From Prosthecobacter sp. (GTDB lineage Bacteria > Verrucomicrobiota > Verrucomicrobiia > Verrucomicrobiales > Verrucomicrobiaceae): a stretch of DNA of 64,000 bases. The stretch spans positions 62,001 through 126,000 of the forward strand of contig JAIPJY010000007.1 of assembly GCA_021733925.1 (NCBI GenBank). Reading direction: 5' to 3'. The notes below the pieces were generated by a model. It did not search any database. It was not told the DNA's origin and was given only the letters and a program-made list of their open reading frames with translations. Shown here in pieces: positions 53,387 through 60,472 of this stretch. The number at the start of each line of letters is the position of its first letter. Positions within the stretch are counted from its first letter, which is position 1. A program made the position numbers and the translations under genes.

Positions 53387-54967
53387 TCAAATTCCGATCA
53401 AACCCCGCAGAAAATCAAGCCCCCGGTCCAGCGCGCCGCCGCCCCCGCCCGCTTCACGCGGGCTGGACTCATAGGCAAAGGGAGACCCCGCCTGCATTGC
53501 CGCTTCACTGCTCAATGCCGCTGCCCAGGCGATGTCGCAATGGCTGTGCTCATTGAGCGGGTTGGCGCTCTCACCAAAGGTCCAGCGCTTGCCCTGGAAG
53601 TTTTTGCGCAGGGCGAAGAAATCGGCGCTGATGTCCTTGTCCTCATGACTCCACTGCTTCTCTGTCATGCTGAGCTGGTTCATCAGCGTGAACCCCATGT
53701 CATGCTTCTTGCTGGCAAAGTTCACGGGAGTGAACCGGCCCGGAAATGCCTTGGCAAGCTCCCAGCAGATCTGCCGCCCAAGTCCGGTCTCATCACCTGC
53801 ACCCTTCACGCCTGGCACATTGTTCATGAACCATGCAGAGGCCACTTTGTGAAAGTGCCAGTCATCCGTGCGGAAGCTGAACAGCCCGCGATTCTTCAAC
53901 ACGCCTGCAGCCGCTTTGGTATCGACGTAGATGCATGCAAGGTCTCCTTGGCCGGAAGCAGCCACGTCATAGCCCAGCGTGTGGTGTGTGCGGTCCTGTG
54001 TCAGCCGCGCAAACGTGGCTGCAAGCCAGCCTTCGATCTTCGCCGCACGACCGCTCTCCGTTCCAGTCAGGAACTCACCAAACATTTCTTTAACCTGGTT
54101 ATCCTCCAGATGCGCACGGTCACGCCAGTGATCGGCCTGCTCGCAAAGTTGGATGCTTGACCAGGGCACGATGGCGTTGGTGCCACCCCGTGGATTGCAC
54201 ATGTAGGCCTGCTGGTAGATTTCCTCCAGTCGTGCACGACGGCGGCAGTCCTCCAGAAACTCCTGCTTGGTGTACCGCTTGCCTGTGAGCTTGAAGATGA
54301 GATCCAGATAGCCCATGTCGATCGCATCGGCCATCGTCACACGGTAGTAGCTCCAGCCGCCCTGGCCTGCCTGCGCTTCACGCGCAAAGGAATTGAACAG
54401 CGTGTCCGTGCCCTTGTGCGCAGACCACACGCCGATGTCATAGCCCATCGTGATTCGCCCCTGGGCGGTTTCCCACAGCATCTCGTCATTCTGATGCGCG
54501 GCAAATTCATCCAGGCCCACATCGCCACCATAGACCAGCATGGCATTGGGGTTGCTGCTGAAGGCGATGATGCGTGACGCATTGTCGAATTTGATGTAGG
54601 CGAACTTCACTTCATCGGTGAAGCCGGTGTCTTTGCCTTCTTTGTCCAGGCGCGGCACCTTCATGTAGTCCTCACCTTTGCTGAGGATCGACTTGGTCAG
54701 CTTGTAGATGTCCGCGAAGTTCAGACAGGTCTGGCAGTACTCAGCGGCTGAGGCCTGGTCTTTCGTGGCAAAGAGGTAGTCGCGCTTGGCATTCCACAGC
54801 CGCTTGCGCACGTTCTTGAAGGCATCGCCGTAGGTCCAGCCGATACGCACGCTCTTCTCAGCAAGACGCATGCGCGAGTCATCCAGAATCCATGTCTTGA
54901 TGTAGGGCAGGAAGCGGTCTTCCGCCGCCATGGAATCAATGCTGATCGCTGGAAGGATGGCAGGCAT
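53387..54967 (-). CDS. Terminase large subunit, Mu gp28-like
   Basis: A 526-residue packaging motor/nuclease. It starts MPAILPAISIDSMAAEDRFL. Walker-region-like sequence is diverged, as in Mu gp28: MRLAEKSVRIGWTYGDAFKN. The DEFAAHQNDEMLWETAQGRI block is the Walker B/adjacent motif typical of gp28 (DEFA). The nuclease half has LGYDVAASGQGDLACIYVDT with the metal-binding Asp and CDIAWAAALS at the end. ATG 54967 overlaps the stop of the small gene upstream (TGATG), so translation is coupled. An upstream in-frame extension to 55009 is less likely. Confidence 0.88.
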   Translation of the reverse strand: MPAILPAISIDSMAAEDRFLPYIKTWILDDSRMRLAEKSVRIGWTYGDAFKNVRKRLWNAKRDYLFATKDQASAAEYCQTCLNFADIYKLTKSILSKGEDYMKVPRLDKEGKDTGFTDEVKFAYIKFDNASRIIAFSSNPNAMLVYGGDVGLDEFAAHQNDEMLWETAQGRITMGYDIGVWSAHKGTDTLFNSFAREAQAGQGGWSYYRVTMADAIDMGYLDLIFKLTGKRYTKQEFLEDCRRRARLEEIYQQAYMCNPRGGTNAIVPWSSIQLCEQADHWRDRAHLEDNQVKEMFGEFLTGTESGRAAKIEGWLAATFARLTQDRTHHTLGYDVAASGQGDLACIYVDTKAAAGVLKNRGLFSFRTDDWHFHKVASAWFMNNVPGVKGAGDETGLGRQICWELAKAFPGRFTPVNFASKKHDMGFTLMNQLSMTEKQWSHEDKDISADFFALRKNFQGKRWTFGESANPLNEHSHCDIAWAAALSSEAAMQAGSPFAYESSPREAGGGGGALDRGLDFLRGLIGI

Positions 54968-55143
54968 CAGGAAAAGTCGAAGGTGATGCCCACGCCCCAG
55001 ATCAGCCACTCCACCTGCAGCATGAAAGCGTTGGCTGGTTTGTCATTCTCTTCAAAGATAGCACGCGTGATGACCACGGCAGGCGTCAGCACCAGGCTGT
55101 TGTCATCAGGCGGGCTCCAGTGAAATTGAATGCGGTCGAACAT
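54967..55143 (-). CDS. Short phage protein between terminase subunits
   Basis: A 58-residue frame from ATG 55143. The sequence starts MFDRIQFHWSPPDDNSLVLT and ends VEWLIWGVGITFDFS; it has a hydrophobic tryptophan-rich C-terminus. It begins 6 bases after the small terminase gene ends, and its stop overlaps the large terminase ATG by one base (TGATG). That coupling at both ends supports a real gene. No family is known to me. Confidence 0.6.
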   Translation of the reverse strand: MFDRIQFHWSPPDDNSLVLTPAVVITRAIFEENDKPANAFMLQVEWLIWGVGITFDFS

Positions 55144-55149
55144 GGTGCG

Positions 55150-55740
55150 TTAAGATTTCTTGATGCCCATGGCACGGTCCACTTCATCCAGGATGCGCTG
55201 CCGCATGGCAGGATCATCAGCCTTCTCAGGATCTCGCAGCTCGTCGAGCTTGGTGGCGGCAGCTTCGGCCTGAGCTTCCAGCGCCTCAATCTTCCGCTTC
55301 TGCAGGTCGATGAGTTCTTGCGCCTGGCTGAGCTTCCTCTCCGCCTGCTCCAGCTTGACGGCATCCTGCTTGAGCTTGGCCATCTGCAGTTCCTGATCGC
55401 GCATGCGCAGCACGTCCTTGGTGCTGGTCTCAGGACTGGCGGCATCCTGGAAGATGCGCATCGCCACCAGCTTGCGCGTGGTCTCATCCAGCTCCGCGCC
55501 ATGGCTGGTCAGGAATTCCTTTTCTTCACGCTTGGCGCGCTCCAGCGCCCAGTGGCCGCGATGGCTGCCCTTGAACCGGCTCAGTGCGCCCAGGGATGAA
55601 CTGATGCCCCACTTCTCAAGCTGCTCCAGAAGCTCGTCATAGTGCATGCGCTGATCAAACATCAGCGCGCAGAATTCATCGTACACCTCCGCCTTGTTCA
55701 GACGTTCGGCCAATGATTCATTGATGACGGCGGCGCTCAT
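55150..55740 (-). CDS. Terminase small subunit-like, Mu gp27/DUF3486-like
   Basis: A 196-residue protein. The N-terminal 85 residues look like a DNA-binding domain (LAERLNKAEVYDEFCALMFD with HYDELLEQLEKWGISSSLGA and LSRFKGSH), as in DUF3486. The C-terminal 90 residues are a coiled coil (LEQAERKLSQAQELIDLQKR). It is immediately upstream of the large terminase region, the normal gp27-gp28 order. It would recognise the packaging site and oligomerise. Confidence 0.7.
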   Translation of the reverse strand: MSAAVINESLAERLNKAEVYDEFCALMFDQRMHYDELLEQLEKWGISSSLGALSRFKGSHRGHWALERAKREEKEFLTSHGAELDETTRKLVAMRIFQDAASPETSTKDVLRMRDQELQMAKLKQDAVKLEQAERKLSQAQELIDLQKRKIEALEAQAEAAATKLDELRDPEKADDPAMRQRILDEVDRAMGIKKS

Positions 55741-55943
55741 GGTTTGATTTCAGTGATCGTGACCTTGACCGGCACTACACGGCATTTGAATTGTGGGCGG
55801 AGTTCGCGCTTGTAAGCGGCGGCTGCTTTCTTCGTGTAGAACAATGCGCAGCCACAAGGCGAGGCGTGAGCATGGAACTCGCTGCCGTCGTCTTTCTGAA
55901 TCGCAACGGCATATCTGAGTTCATTGTGGATACGTGCAAGCAT
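55737..55943 (-). CDS. Small hypothetical phage protein
   Basis: A 68-residue protein (MLARIHNELRYAVAIQKDDG; FHAHASPCGCALFYTKKAAA). It overlaps the start of the small terminase gene by 4 bases, so it is coupled to it. The CGC motif could bind a metal. Family not recognised. Confidence 0.55.
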   Translation of the reverse strand: MLARIHNELRYAVAIQKDDGSEFHAHASPCGCALFYTKKAAAAYKRELRPQFKCRVVPVKVTITEIKP

Positions 55944-55949
55944 TTGAGA

Positions 55950-56201
55950 TCAGAGGTTTTGCTGCGTTGCAAAGGCCGCGCCGCGTTCACCCAGCACATA
56001 GAAGGGATCGGCATCGTCCATCTCATTCGGCATTTCGAGGATGAAGCTCCTTTGCAGCAGCGTTGCGATCGCATCGTCCACCAGCGCCTTCATGGGCCGG
56101 GGCCGTACGCGGGCGTCGATCTGGGCGCGCACCACACTCAGCAGGAGCGGGTGGCCTTCAGCTTCTCGCAGGATGCGGATGATTTCAGTCGTGAGTTTCA
56201 T
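55950..56201 (-). CDS. Small winged-helix-like phage protein
   Basis: An 83-residue protein whose sequence (IIRILREAEGHPLLLSVVRA, MKALVDDAIATLLQRSFILE) resembles a winged-helix domain: helix, turn, helix, then a strand pair at DPFYVLGERG. A related small protein lies at a similar place in Mu-like phages. Function unknown; it may regulate late transcription or assist packaging. Confidence 0.5.
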   Translation of the reverse strand: MKLTTEIIRILREAEGHPLLLSVVRAQIDARVRPRPMKALVDDAIATLLQRSFILEMPNEMDDADPFYVLGERGAAFATQQNL

Positions 56202-56227
56202 GGGGTGATGAGGGGAAAAATACGAAG

Positions 56228-56713
56228 TTACTTCTTGGACGTTGAAAGCCGGATGGCATCGTCAATGCGCTGGTGGATCCGCTGCGACTCTTCCTGCCGA
56301 AGCTTTTCATGATTCGTGAGCCGGTGATTGATCTGCTCCAGCAAAGCCGCATGCGCCGAGCTGGCCGCAGCCACGGGATTGAGCCGGATGTGCAGATCCT
56401 TCACTTCAACCAAAAGCCTGCGCTCACTTTGCCCGATCGCTTCGATAATTTTCCCCTGGCGTTCATCTCCGGCTTGGATGATGCGCCTCACTTCAAGGTT
56501 CACCTTCTCCACCTCTTCCTTGTGGGCGTAGCGGGGTGCCTTCTTCACTTCGAGCGGCTGCTCAATATTCAGCGGTTCATCTTTGGAACCATTGGCCTGC
56601 TTGCCTTTGCGGTGTGCGATGTAGAGACCCGCAATGAATGCCACCATCATGATGAAGTACTTCACGAACTCAGCAGGCACAGAGGAGATGTCAGCGGCGG
56701 CAGTCAAAATCAT
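56228..56713 (-). CDS. Membrane-anchored coiled-coil protein of the lysis cassette
   Basis: A 161-residue protein with one transmembrane segment at residues 14-32 (PAEFVKYFIMMVAFIAGLYI) and a long charged coiled coil after it (HKEEVEKVNLEVRRIIQAGD; HRLTNHEKLRQEESQRIHQR). The topology is like an inner-membrane spanin (Rz). No nested outer-membrane Rz1 frame was found. Its start overlaps the matrixin-like gene stop by four bases, which places it in the lysis cassette. Confidence 0.55.
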   Translation of the reverse strand: MILTAAADISSVPAEFVKYFIMMVAFIAGLYIAHRKGKQANGSKDEPLNIEQPLEVKKAPRYAHKEEVEKVNLEVRRIIQAGDERQGKIIEAIGQSERRLLVEVKDLHIRLNPVAAASSAHAALLEQINHRLTNHEKLRQEESQRIHQRIDDAIRLSTSKK

Positions 56714-57201
56714 GGCAGTCGTGGTGGGGCAAAGGTGTGGGAACGTGGAGTCAGGAACTGGCGATAGTGTGCCGCTTCATCCTCGCTGATGACCGTGGTG
56801 CCCAGATCAGGAGCCATCACATCGCTTTCACGGTCGGAATGCGGCAGGCCCAGCGCGTGGCCCAGCTCATGCAGCAGCGCGGCGTGCGCATCCACATCAC
56901 CGATGCCCATCGTCCTCTGCCACCAGCTGATGCGCCACTTCACATCATCCGCCAGAGTGATCACATGCCGGGTGCCGGTTTGTGCTTCATGCTTCTCATG
57001 CTGCGCCACACGGTCTGGCTGTTTTGAGCGGTCCACCTTGCCCCACTGGATGATCACATTCGCCAGCCTCAGCGGCATGGGTGCCAGCAGCGCCAGCGGC
57101 GGGCTCTGCACCGTCCTGCCCAGCGCCTTCATCCACTGCATGCCCGCCTTGTCAGCGAGCGCCCGCAGTTCCTTGGGGGCGTTGTAGTATAGAGCGATCA
57201 T
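56710..57201 (-). CDS. Matrixin-type zinc metalloprotease in the lysis cassette
   Basis: A 163-residue protein. Residues 111-121 read HELGHALGLPH, the full metzincin zinc motif HExxHxxGxxH, and Met129 in DVMAPD is the Met-turn. This is the arrangement of matrixins. No signal peptide is seen. Residues 44-60 (LRLANVIIQWGKVDRSKQPD) match the early strand region of the catalytic domain. It lies between the endolysin and the spanin-like gene, so it may cut envelope protein during lysis, or it may act on virion proteins. Confidence 0.8.
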   Translation of the reverse strand: MIALYYNAPKELRALADKAGMQWMKALGRTVQSPPLALLAPMPLRLANVIIQWGKVDRSKQPDRVAQHEKHEAQTGTRHVITLADDVKWRISWWQRTMGIGDVDAHAALLHELGHALGLPHSDRESDVMAPDLGTTVISEDEAAHYRQFLTPRSHTFAPPRLP

Positions 57202-57216
57202 GATTGCTGAGGATGT

Positions 57217-57693
57217 TCAGATAGCCGGTGCACGCCGCACACCGACGAGGTTCTTCAGATCAAGCGCGGCGATGCATACCTTGTCGGACTGATTGCCACC
57301 GAGGCAGTTCACGCGTCCGGCACCGCAGCCGTTGAAGTCGCTGAACAGCGTCACATGGTAGCCGCCATCACGCTTAAAAATCAGCGTGTCTCCCTGCTTC
57401 CAGTCCTTGGTGTTGGTTTGTCCCACGGCCTTGCCCCAGTTCAGCCAGTGCGCGGCGCGGTAATACGCCGCAGGTGTGCCAGTCATCGTCTTGTTGCCGA
57501 TATGCCCACGGAAGCAGCCGCACCAGGCAACCCGCGAATCATCATTGCCCACATCATCACCCAGCCACGATGCAGCCTCCTTGATCCAGACAGCAATGGT
57601 TTTATTGCTCTGCTTCCCGGGCACTTCACAGATGCCGCGATACACAAGCGCGGCGGCATAAAGACGTTGATTGGCAGTGGAGGTGGTGAGCAT
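57217..57693 (-). CDS. Endolysin, NlpC/P60-like (TIGR02594 type)
   Basis: A 158-residue cysteine peptidase-like protein. Catalytic Cys58 lies in DSRVAWCGCFRGH, and His113 in GGYHVTLFSDF, with the typical spacing of NlpC/P60/CHAP amidases/endopeptidases. The segment KDWKQGDTLIFKRDG matches the strand region before the His. TIGR02594-type proteins are phage or prophage endolysins that cut peptidoglycan stem peptides. No signal peptide, so it relies on the holin upstream. Confidence 0.8.
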   Translation of the reverse strand: MLTTSTANQRLYAAALVYRGICEVPGKQSNKTIAVWIKEAASWLGDDVGNDDSRVAWCGCFRGHIGNKTMTGTPAAYYRAAHWLNWGKAVGQTNTKDWKQGDTLIFKRDGGYHVTLFSDFNGCGAGRVNCLGGNQSDKVCIAALDLKNLVGVRRAPAI

Positions 57694-57796
57694 AAAAAAG
57701 TGTCAGTGATTCAGGAGTTGGTGCACGGCGGCGAGGCTCTGCTCGCGTTGCGTTGTCATCTCACGACGTGCACCGGTCTCGTGTGGTTTAATAAAA

Positions 57797-58567
57797 TCAG
57801 TTCCTGACGTTGACCGTGCTCAGCATGAAGGCCACGCGGTAGCCGTAATCAGGAATGCGCTCAGCCAGCTGCATGCAGCCCGGGCCGTCTTCGTATTGTA
57901 GTACCGGCTTTAGCCGGTTCTGGCGCGGCTCCACAGCGGCGGTTGGCTGCACCTTCACCGGCTGCTTCGCACTCGGGATCTGCGGTTCAAGGAAGGCGCT
58001 CTTGATGATGACACCGGCCTCCTGGATGAGCAGCGCATCGCCCTGCTTGATGACGCCTTTACTCACTGCCGTGCTCAAACCCAGCTCAGCCAGGCTGAAC
58101 ACTTTCAGGCTCGTGGGATCCGCAGGATTCGTGACGATGGCCAGACCCCGCTGAATCGCCACATTGTCACCCGGAACGATCTTGCCTTTAGCCGCTGCTA
58201 CATTGAGCCCCAGATCCGCGAGAGCCACGGTCACCTGACCTGCAGGTGAAGCCATGAAGGCCGCGATGCCTGCACACGAACTCAGCGTCAGCATGCACAG
58301 GCACCCGATCAGCAGCGGGAGTTTCGCAGGAACGTTCGTGCCCTTCAAGGTGGCAAGCAGCGCATCCACCACACTGAGCCCGTTCTTGCGGGCGGTGAAG
58401 AAGCGGAAGACAAACGCGATCAGCACAAGGACCAAGGCACCCACACCCGCATAGGCTGGTGGCAGGGCGTTGGTGATGGCCTGCTGTAAGGCAGGATCAA
58501 TGTCCTGAGCCAAGACACAGGGCGTGGCGAACAGCAGAGCGAGGGCGGAGATGCAGAGCAGTTTCAT
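57797..58567 (-). CDS. Holin-like membrane protein fused to lipoprotein-like domain
   Basis: A 256-residue protein. It starts with a signal-like segment (MKLLCISALALLFATPCVLA), then a transmembrane helix at residues 39-57 (AGVGALVLVLIAFVFRFF), then KNGLSVVDALLATLKGTNVP. A third hydrophobic segment at 83-105 contains LTLSSC, a lipobox-like motif at residues 95-98. The rest (PADPTSLKVFSLAELGLSTA) is soluble. It looks like a holin followed by a lipoprotein in one frame. The start was set at the first residue of the signal segment. The gene heads the lysis cassette, about 160 bases from a 28-bp repeat. Confidence 0.6.
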   Translation of the reverse strand: MKLLCISALALLFATPCVLAQDIDPALQQAITNALPPAYAGVGALVLVLIAFVFRFFTARKNGLSVVDALLATLKGTNVPAKLPLLIGCLCMLTLSSCAGIAAFMASPAGQVTVALADLGLNVAAAKGKIVPGDNVAIQRGLAIVTNPADPTSLKVFSLAELGLSTAVSKGVIKQGDALLIQEAGVIIKSAFLEPQIPSAKQPVKVQPTAAVEPRQNRLKPVLQYEDGPGCMQLAERIPDYGYRVAFMLSTVNVRN

Positions 58568-58726
58568 GGGGATGGAGAGGTGAGGATGAAGGACCGCCGC
58601 CCCGCGCTCCGCAGGAGTTGGTGGTACACCGCCCGCCCAGCCAGGGGAGGCAGTGCACCACCGGTTCCCCCCGAGGAACAAGCACGGCTAAGCGCACCCC
58701 CATTCAGCCACACCCCACCCACTCCA

Positions 58727-58754
58727 GCACCTGACCAGGACGACCAGATGTCAG
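58727..58754 (-). promoter_or_regulatory. 28-bp prophage repeat, copy 3
   Basis: Identical to the copies at 45318-45345 and 53151-53178. It lies between the terminator at 58801-58831 and the start of the lysis cassette at 58567, so it is at the head of the late region. The rest of the 286-base gap 58568-58853 has no gene on the minus strand. Confidence 0.7.
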
Positions 58755-58800
58755 CACCTCACAGGCCTGCCCTTCGAAGCTTCAGCGAAGAACGGGGCAC

Positions 58801-58831
58801 AAAAAAGCCGCGCAGTGATGCGCGGCTTTTT
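58801..58831. terminator. Strong terminator between repressor operon and late region
   Basis: A 13-bp stem, AAAAAGCCGCGCA and TGCGCGGCTTTTT with GTGA loop (58802-58831), with A-tract and T-tract on the two sides so that it works in both directions. It would stop the repressor/cargo transcript, which runs on the minus strand. Confidence 0.85.
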
Positions 58832-58853
58832 AGATAAAAACTGAATACCCCAC

Positions 58854-59330
58854 TCACTTCACCTTGATGTATTTCACCCCCATTTTTTCAGGCACATCAA
58901 TGAGTGAAACCGTTGCTATCCCACCATCATGAGAAAACTTCAAGGTGGTGGCATCGGAAGAAAGGACCTTCACATTTTGATACATGGTGCCATTCTTTAG
59001 CGTCAGGCTTTCATACTCATTGTCTTTGCCTGCACGTGGAACAGCAACAGATTTGCCATCACTGAAATCATGCCCCTTCGTTGCAAGTGGAATCATTTTT
59101 TCTTGGACGGCAATCATTTTGTCCTTCTGTTCTAGTGAATGTGCCGCAGACCTCAGCGTTTCAATAGCAACCTCCTGAGCCTTTTTGATTTGCTCAGGTG
59201 AAGCCCCCGTATTGTTGAAAACAGACTCAAGAGCATCTGCAACGGTGCGTAAATGTTTGGGCTGATCATCCGCATGCATGGATAGAGGCAAGGCGATGAT
59301 GGCGACGATGAGCAGTGTTTTCATAGGCAT
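58854..59330 (-). CDS. Secreted cargo (moron) protein in the repressor transcript
   Basis: A 158-residue protein. The N-terminus MPMKTLLIVAIIALPLSMHA is a Sec signal. The middle is helical (VADALESVFNNTGASPEQIK), and the last 55 residues (YESLTLKNGTMYQNVKVLSS; LKFSHDGGIATVSLIDVPEK) resemble the small strand-rich domains frequent in secreted Verrucomicrobiota proteins. It starts 3 bases after the repressor stop and ends before the terminator at 58801-58831, so it should be expressed in the lysogen. ATG 59324 is an alternative start. A role in lysogen envelope change is inference. Confidence 0.75.
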   Translation of the reverse strand: MPMKTLLIVAIIALPLSMHADDQPKHLRTVADALESVFNNTGASPEQIKKAQEVAIETLRSAAHSLEQKDKMIAVQEKMIPLATKGHDFSDGKSVAVPRAGKDNEYESLTLKNGTMYQNVKVLSSDATTLKFSHDGGIATVSLIDVPEKMGVKYIKVK

Positions 59331-59333
59331 GGT

Positions 59334-60212
59334 TTATCTGAGGTTCTTGGTGATCTGGGCAACAGGATAGATCAAAGCGAATGAAGCACGCGGGTAGGTC
59401 ATCGGCTGGTACACGTGGTTGTAGCTGCTCAGAGTAATGGTGTCCCCGCTCTTCTGGTAGAGCTTGACCATGACATCTCCTCCAAGGTCATCATTCAAAC
59501 GTGCCAGCACCACGTCGCCATTGCGTGGCTGGAACGAGGGGTAAATGATTGCCGTCTCTCCAGCATCGTACTTGGGCTGCATGCTGTCACCGCTGAGCTT
59601 CACCGCGAAGGCCTTGGGATCTTTGCAGTCAAACACCAGCGCACCTTCACCCGCATAGGCTTCATCTGTCCATGTCATGGCTGGCCCGCACTCAGCCAGA
59701 GACAGCAGCGGCACAAACTTGGCCGTCATGCCCGGAGGAAGGCGGATGTCAGGCACGGCACCAAAGGTGCCACCCGAAGGGCTTCGATCAACGAGGTGGT
59801 CAGAACCGTCCATGAGTTCAGATACGTCAATGCCAAGAATCTTGGCGGCCTTGATCGCCATCTTCTCTCCCATCTGGCTGTGTCCATCTTCAATGTTCTG
59901 ATACGTCCCTAGATCGCTGTAGCCAATAGCCTTGGCCAGCTGAGCCTGAGTCACACCCTTGGCTTCGCGTGCTGTTTTGAGTTTGGCACGTGCACCGGTC
60001 ACATAGCCGGAAGCATCCTCACGAACCATAGTTTCCTTTTGCTCATGAAAGCTCAGCAGCTTGGACAGTGTGGAGTCATCGTCCGCTTCCTTGTATCCAC
60101 GCTCAAGCATGGAAACATACTTTCCAGTCACTCCTAAAAGTTTCCCCATTTCCTCCTGATTCAGCTGGAGACGCTGCCGAAGGTTCTTTAAACGAGTCGA
60201 AATATTTTCCAT
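59334..60212 (-). CDS. Prophage repressor with two XRE domains and S24 peptidase domain
   Basis: A 292-residue protein. Two XRE-type helix-turn-helix domains are present: residues 5-45 (LKNLRQRLQLNQEEMGKLLG) and 75-130 (KLKTAREAKGVTQAQLAKAI). The C-terminal S24 domain has catalytic Ser210 in LSGDSMQPKYDAGE and Lys250 in VMVKLY; the likely self-cleavage site is Cys175-Gly176 (LAECGPAM). It would be cleaved after RecA activation to induce the phage. Two HTH domains in one repressor is unusual. The ATG at 60212 lies beside operator O1, and no Shine-Dalgarno precedes it; leaderless start is possible. Confidence 0.88.
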   Translation of the reverse strand: MENISTRLKNLRQRLQLNQEEMGKLLGVTGKYVSMLERGYKEADDDSTLSKLLSFHEQKETMVREDASGYVTGARAKLKTAREAKGVTQAQLAKAIGYSDLGTYQNIEDGHSQMGEKMAIKAAKILGIDVSELMDGSDHLVDRSPSGGTFGAVPDIRLPPGMTAKFVPLLSLAECGPAMTWTDEAYAGEGALVFDCKDPKAFAVKLSGDSMQPKYDAGETAIIYPSFQPRNGDVVLARLNDDLGGDVMVKLYQKSGDTITLSSYNHVYQPMTYPRASFALIYPVAQITKNLR

Positions 60213-60214
60213 TG

Positions 60215-60280
60215 GGAAACTAAATTGTGTTGACGGATGCAAACATGGAAACTAAGTTGTCATTAGTCAACCAAGTTACC
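60215..60280. promoter_or_regulatory. Repressor/Cro operator region with three related sites
   Basis: O1 GGAAACTAAATTGT (60215-60228), O2 GGAAACTAAGTTGT (60247-60260) and O3 on the minus strand GGTAACTTGGTTGA (60267-60280). They differ at few positions, and the core AACTWAGTT is near-palindromic. O1 and O2 are 32 bases apart, O2 and O3 lie 20 apart. O1 touches the repressor start and O3 ends at the Cro-like ATG. TTGACG at 60230-60235 may be the -35 box of the early promoter. Confidence 0.75.
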
Positions 60281-60472
60281 ATGCCACCACCCATTGACAA
60301 CAAATTTTCCAAAGCGGCCAAGATCGCTCTCATCAACCTTGACCTCACCGTCGTCGAGCTAGCACAAAAACTGGAACGCCCGCGCCAGACAGTCAGCGCT
60401 GTCGTGAACGGCTCGCGGCGCTACCCCAAGCTGCGCAAGCTCGTCGCTAAACAACTCAAATGCGCCGCCTGA
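60281..60472 (+). CDS. Cro/Ner-like small DNA-binding protein
   Basis: A 63-residue helix-turn-helix protein. KAAKIALINLDLTVVELAQK with LERPRQTVSAVVNGSRRYPK forms the HTH. It is the first gene of the early plus-strand transcript and is opposite the repressor, as Cro or Ner is. ATG 60281 was chosen because the putative promoter and operator O2/O3 lie upstream; ATG 60245 is in frame but would put those sites inside the coding part. Stop overlaps the next start (TGATG). Confidence 0.75.
   Translation: MPPPIDNKFSKAAKIALINLDLTVVELAQKLERPRQTVSAVVNGSRRYPKLRKLVAKQLKCAA

Noticed and set aside
53181-53390. 69-codon minus-strand frame overlapping the terminase stop
   Set aside because: It needs a TTG start, has glycine/proline/arginine-rich shadow-like composition, and would run into the 28-bp repeat region.
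57694-57796. Short frame between endolysin and holin-like gene
   Set aside because: Without a normal start codon it extends about 30 residues; from its ATG only 18 codons remain. An 8-bp inverted repeat (GGTGCACG/CGTGCACC) is there but has no T-tract.
45318-58754. 28-bp repeats as a CRISPR array
   Set aside because: Copies are 5 to 8 kb apart with genes between them and no cas genes; not an array.
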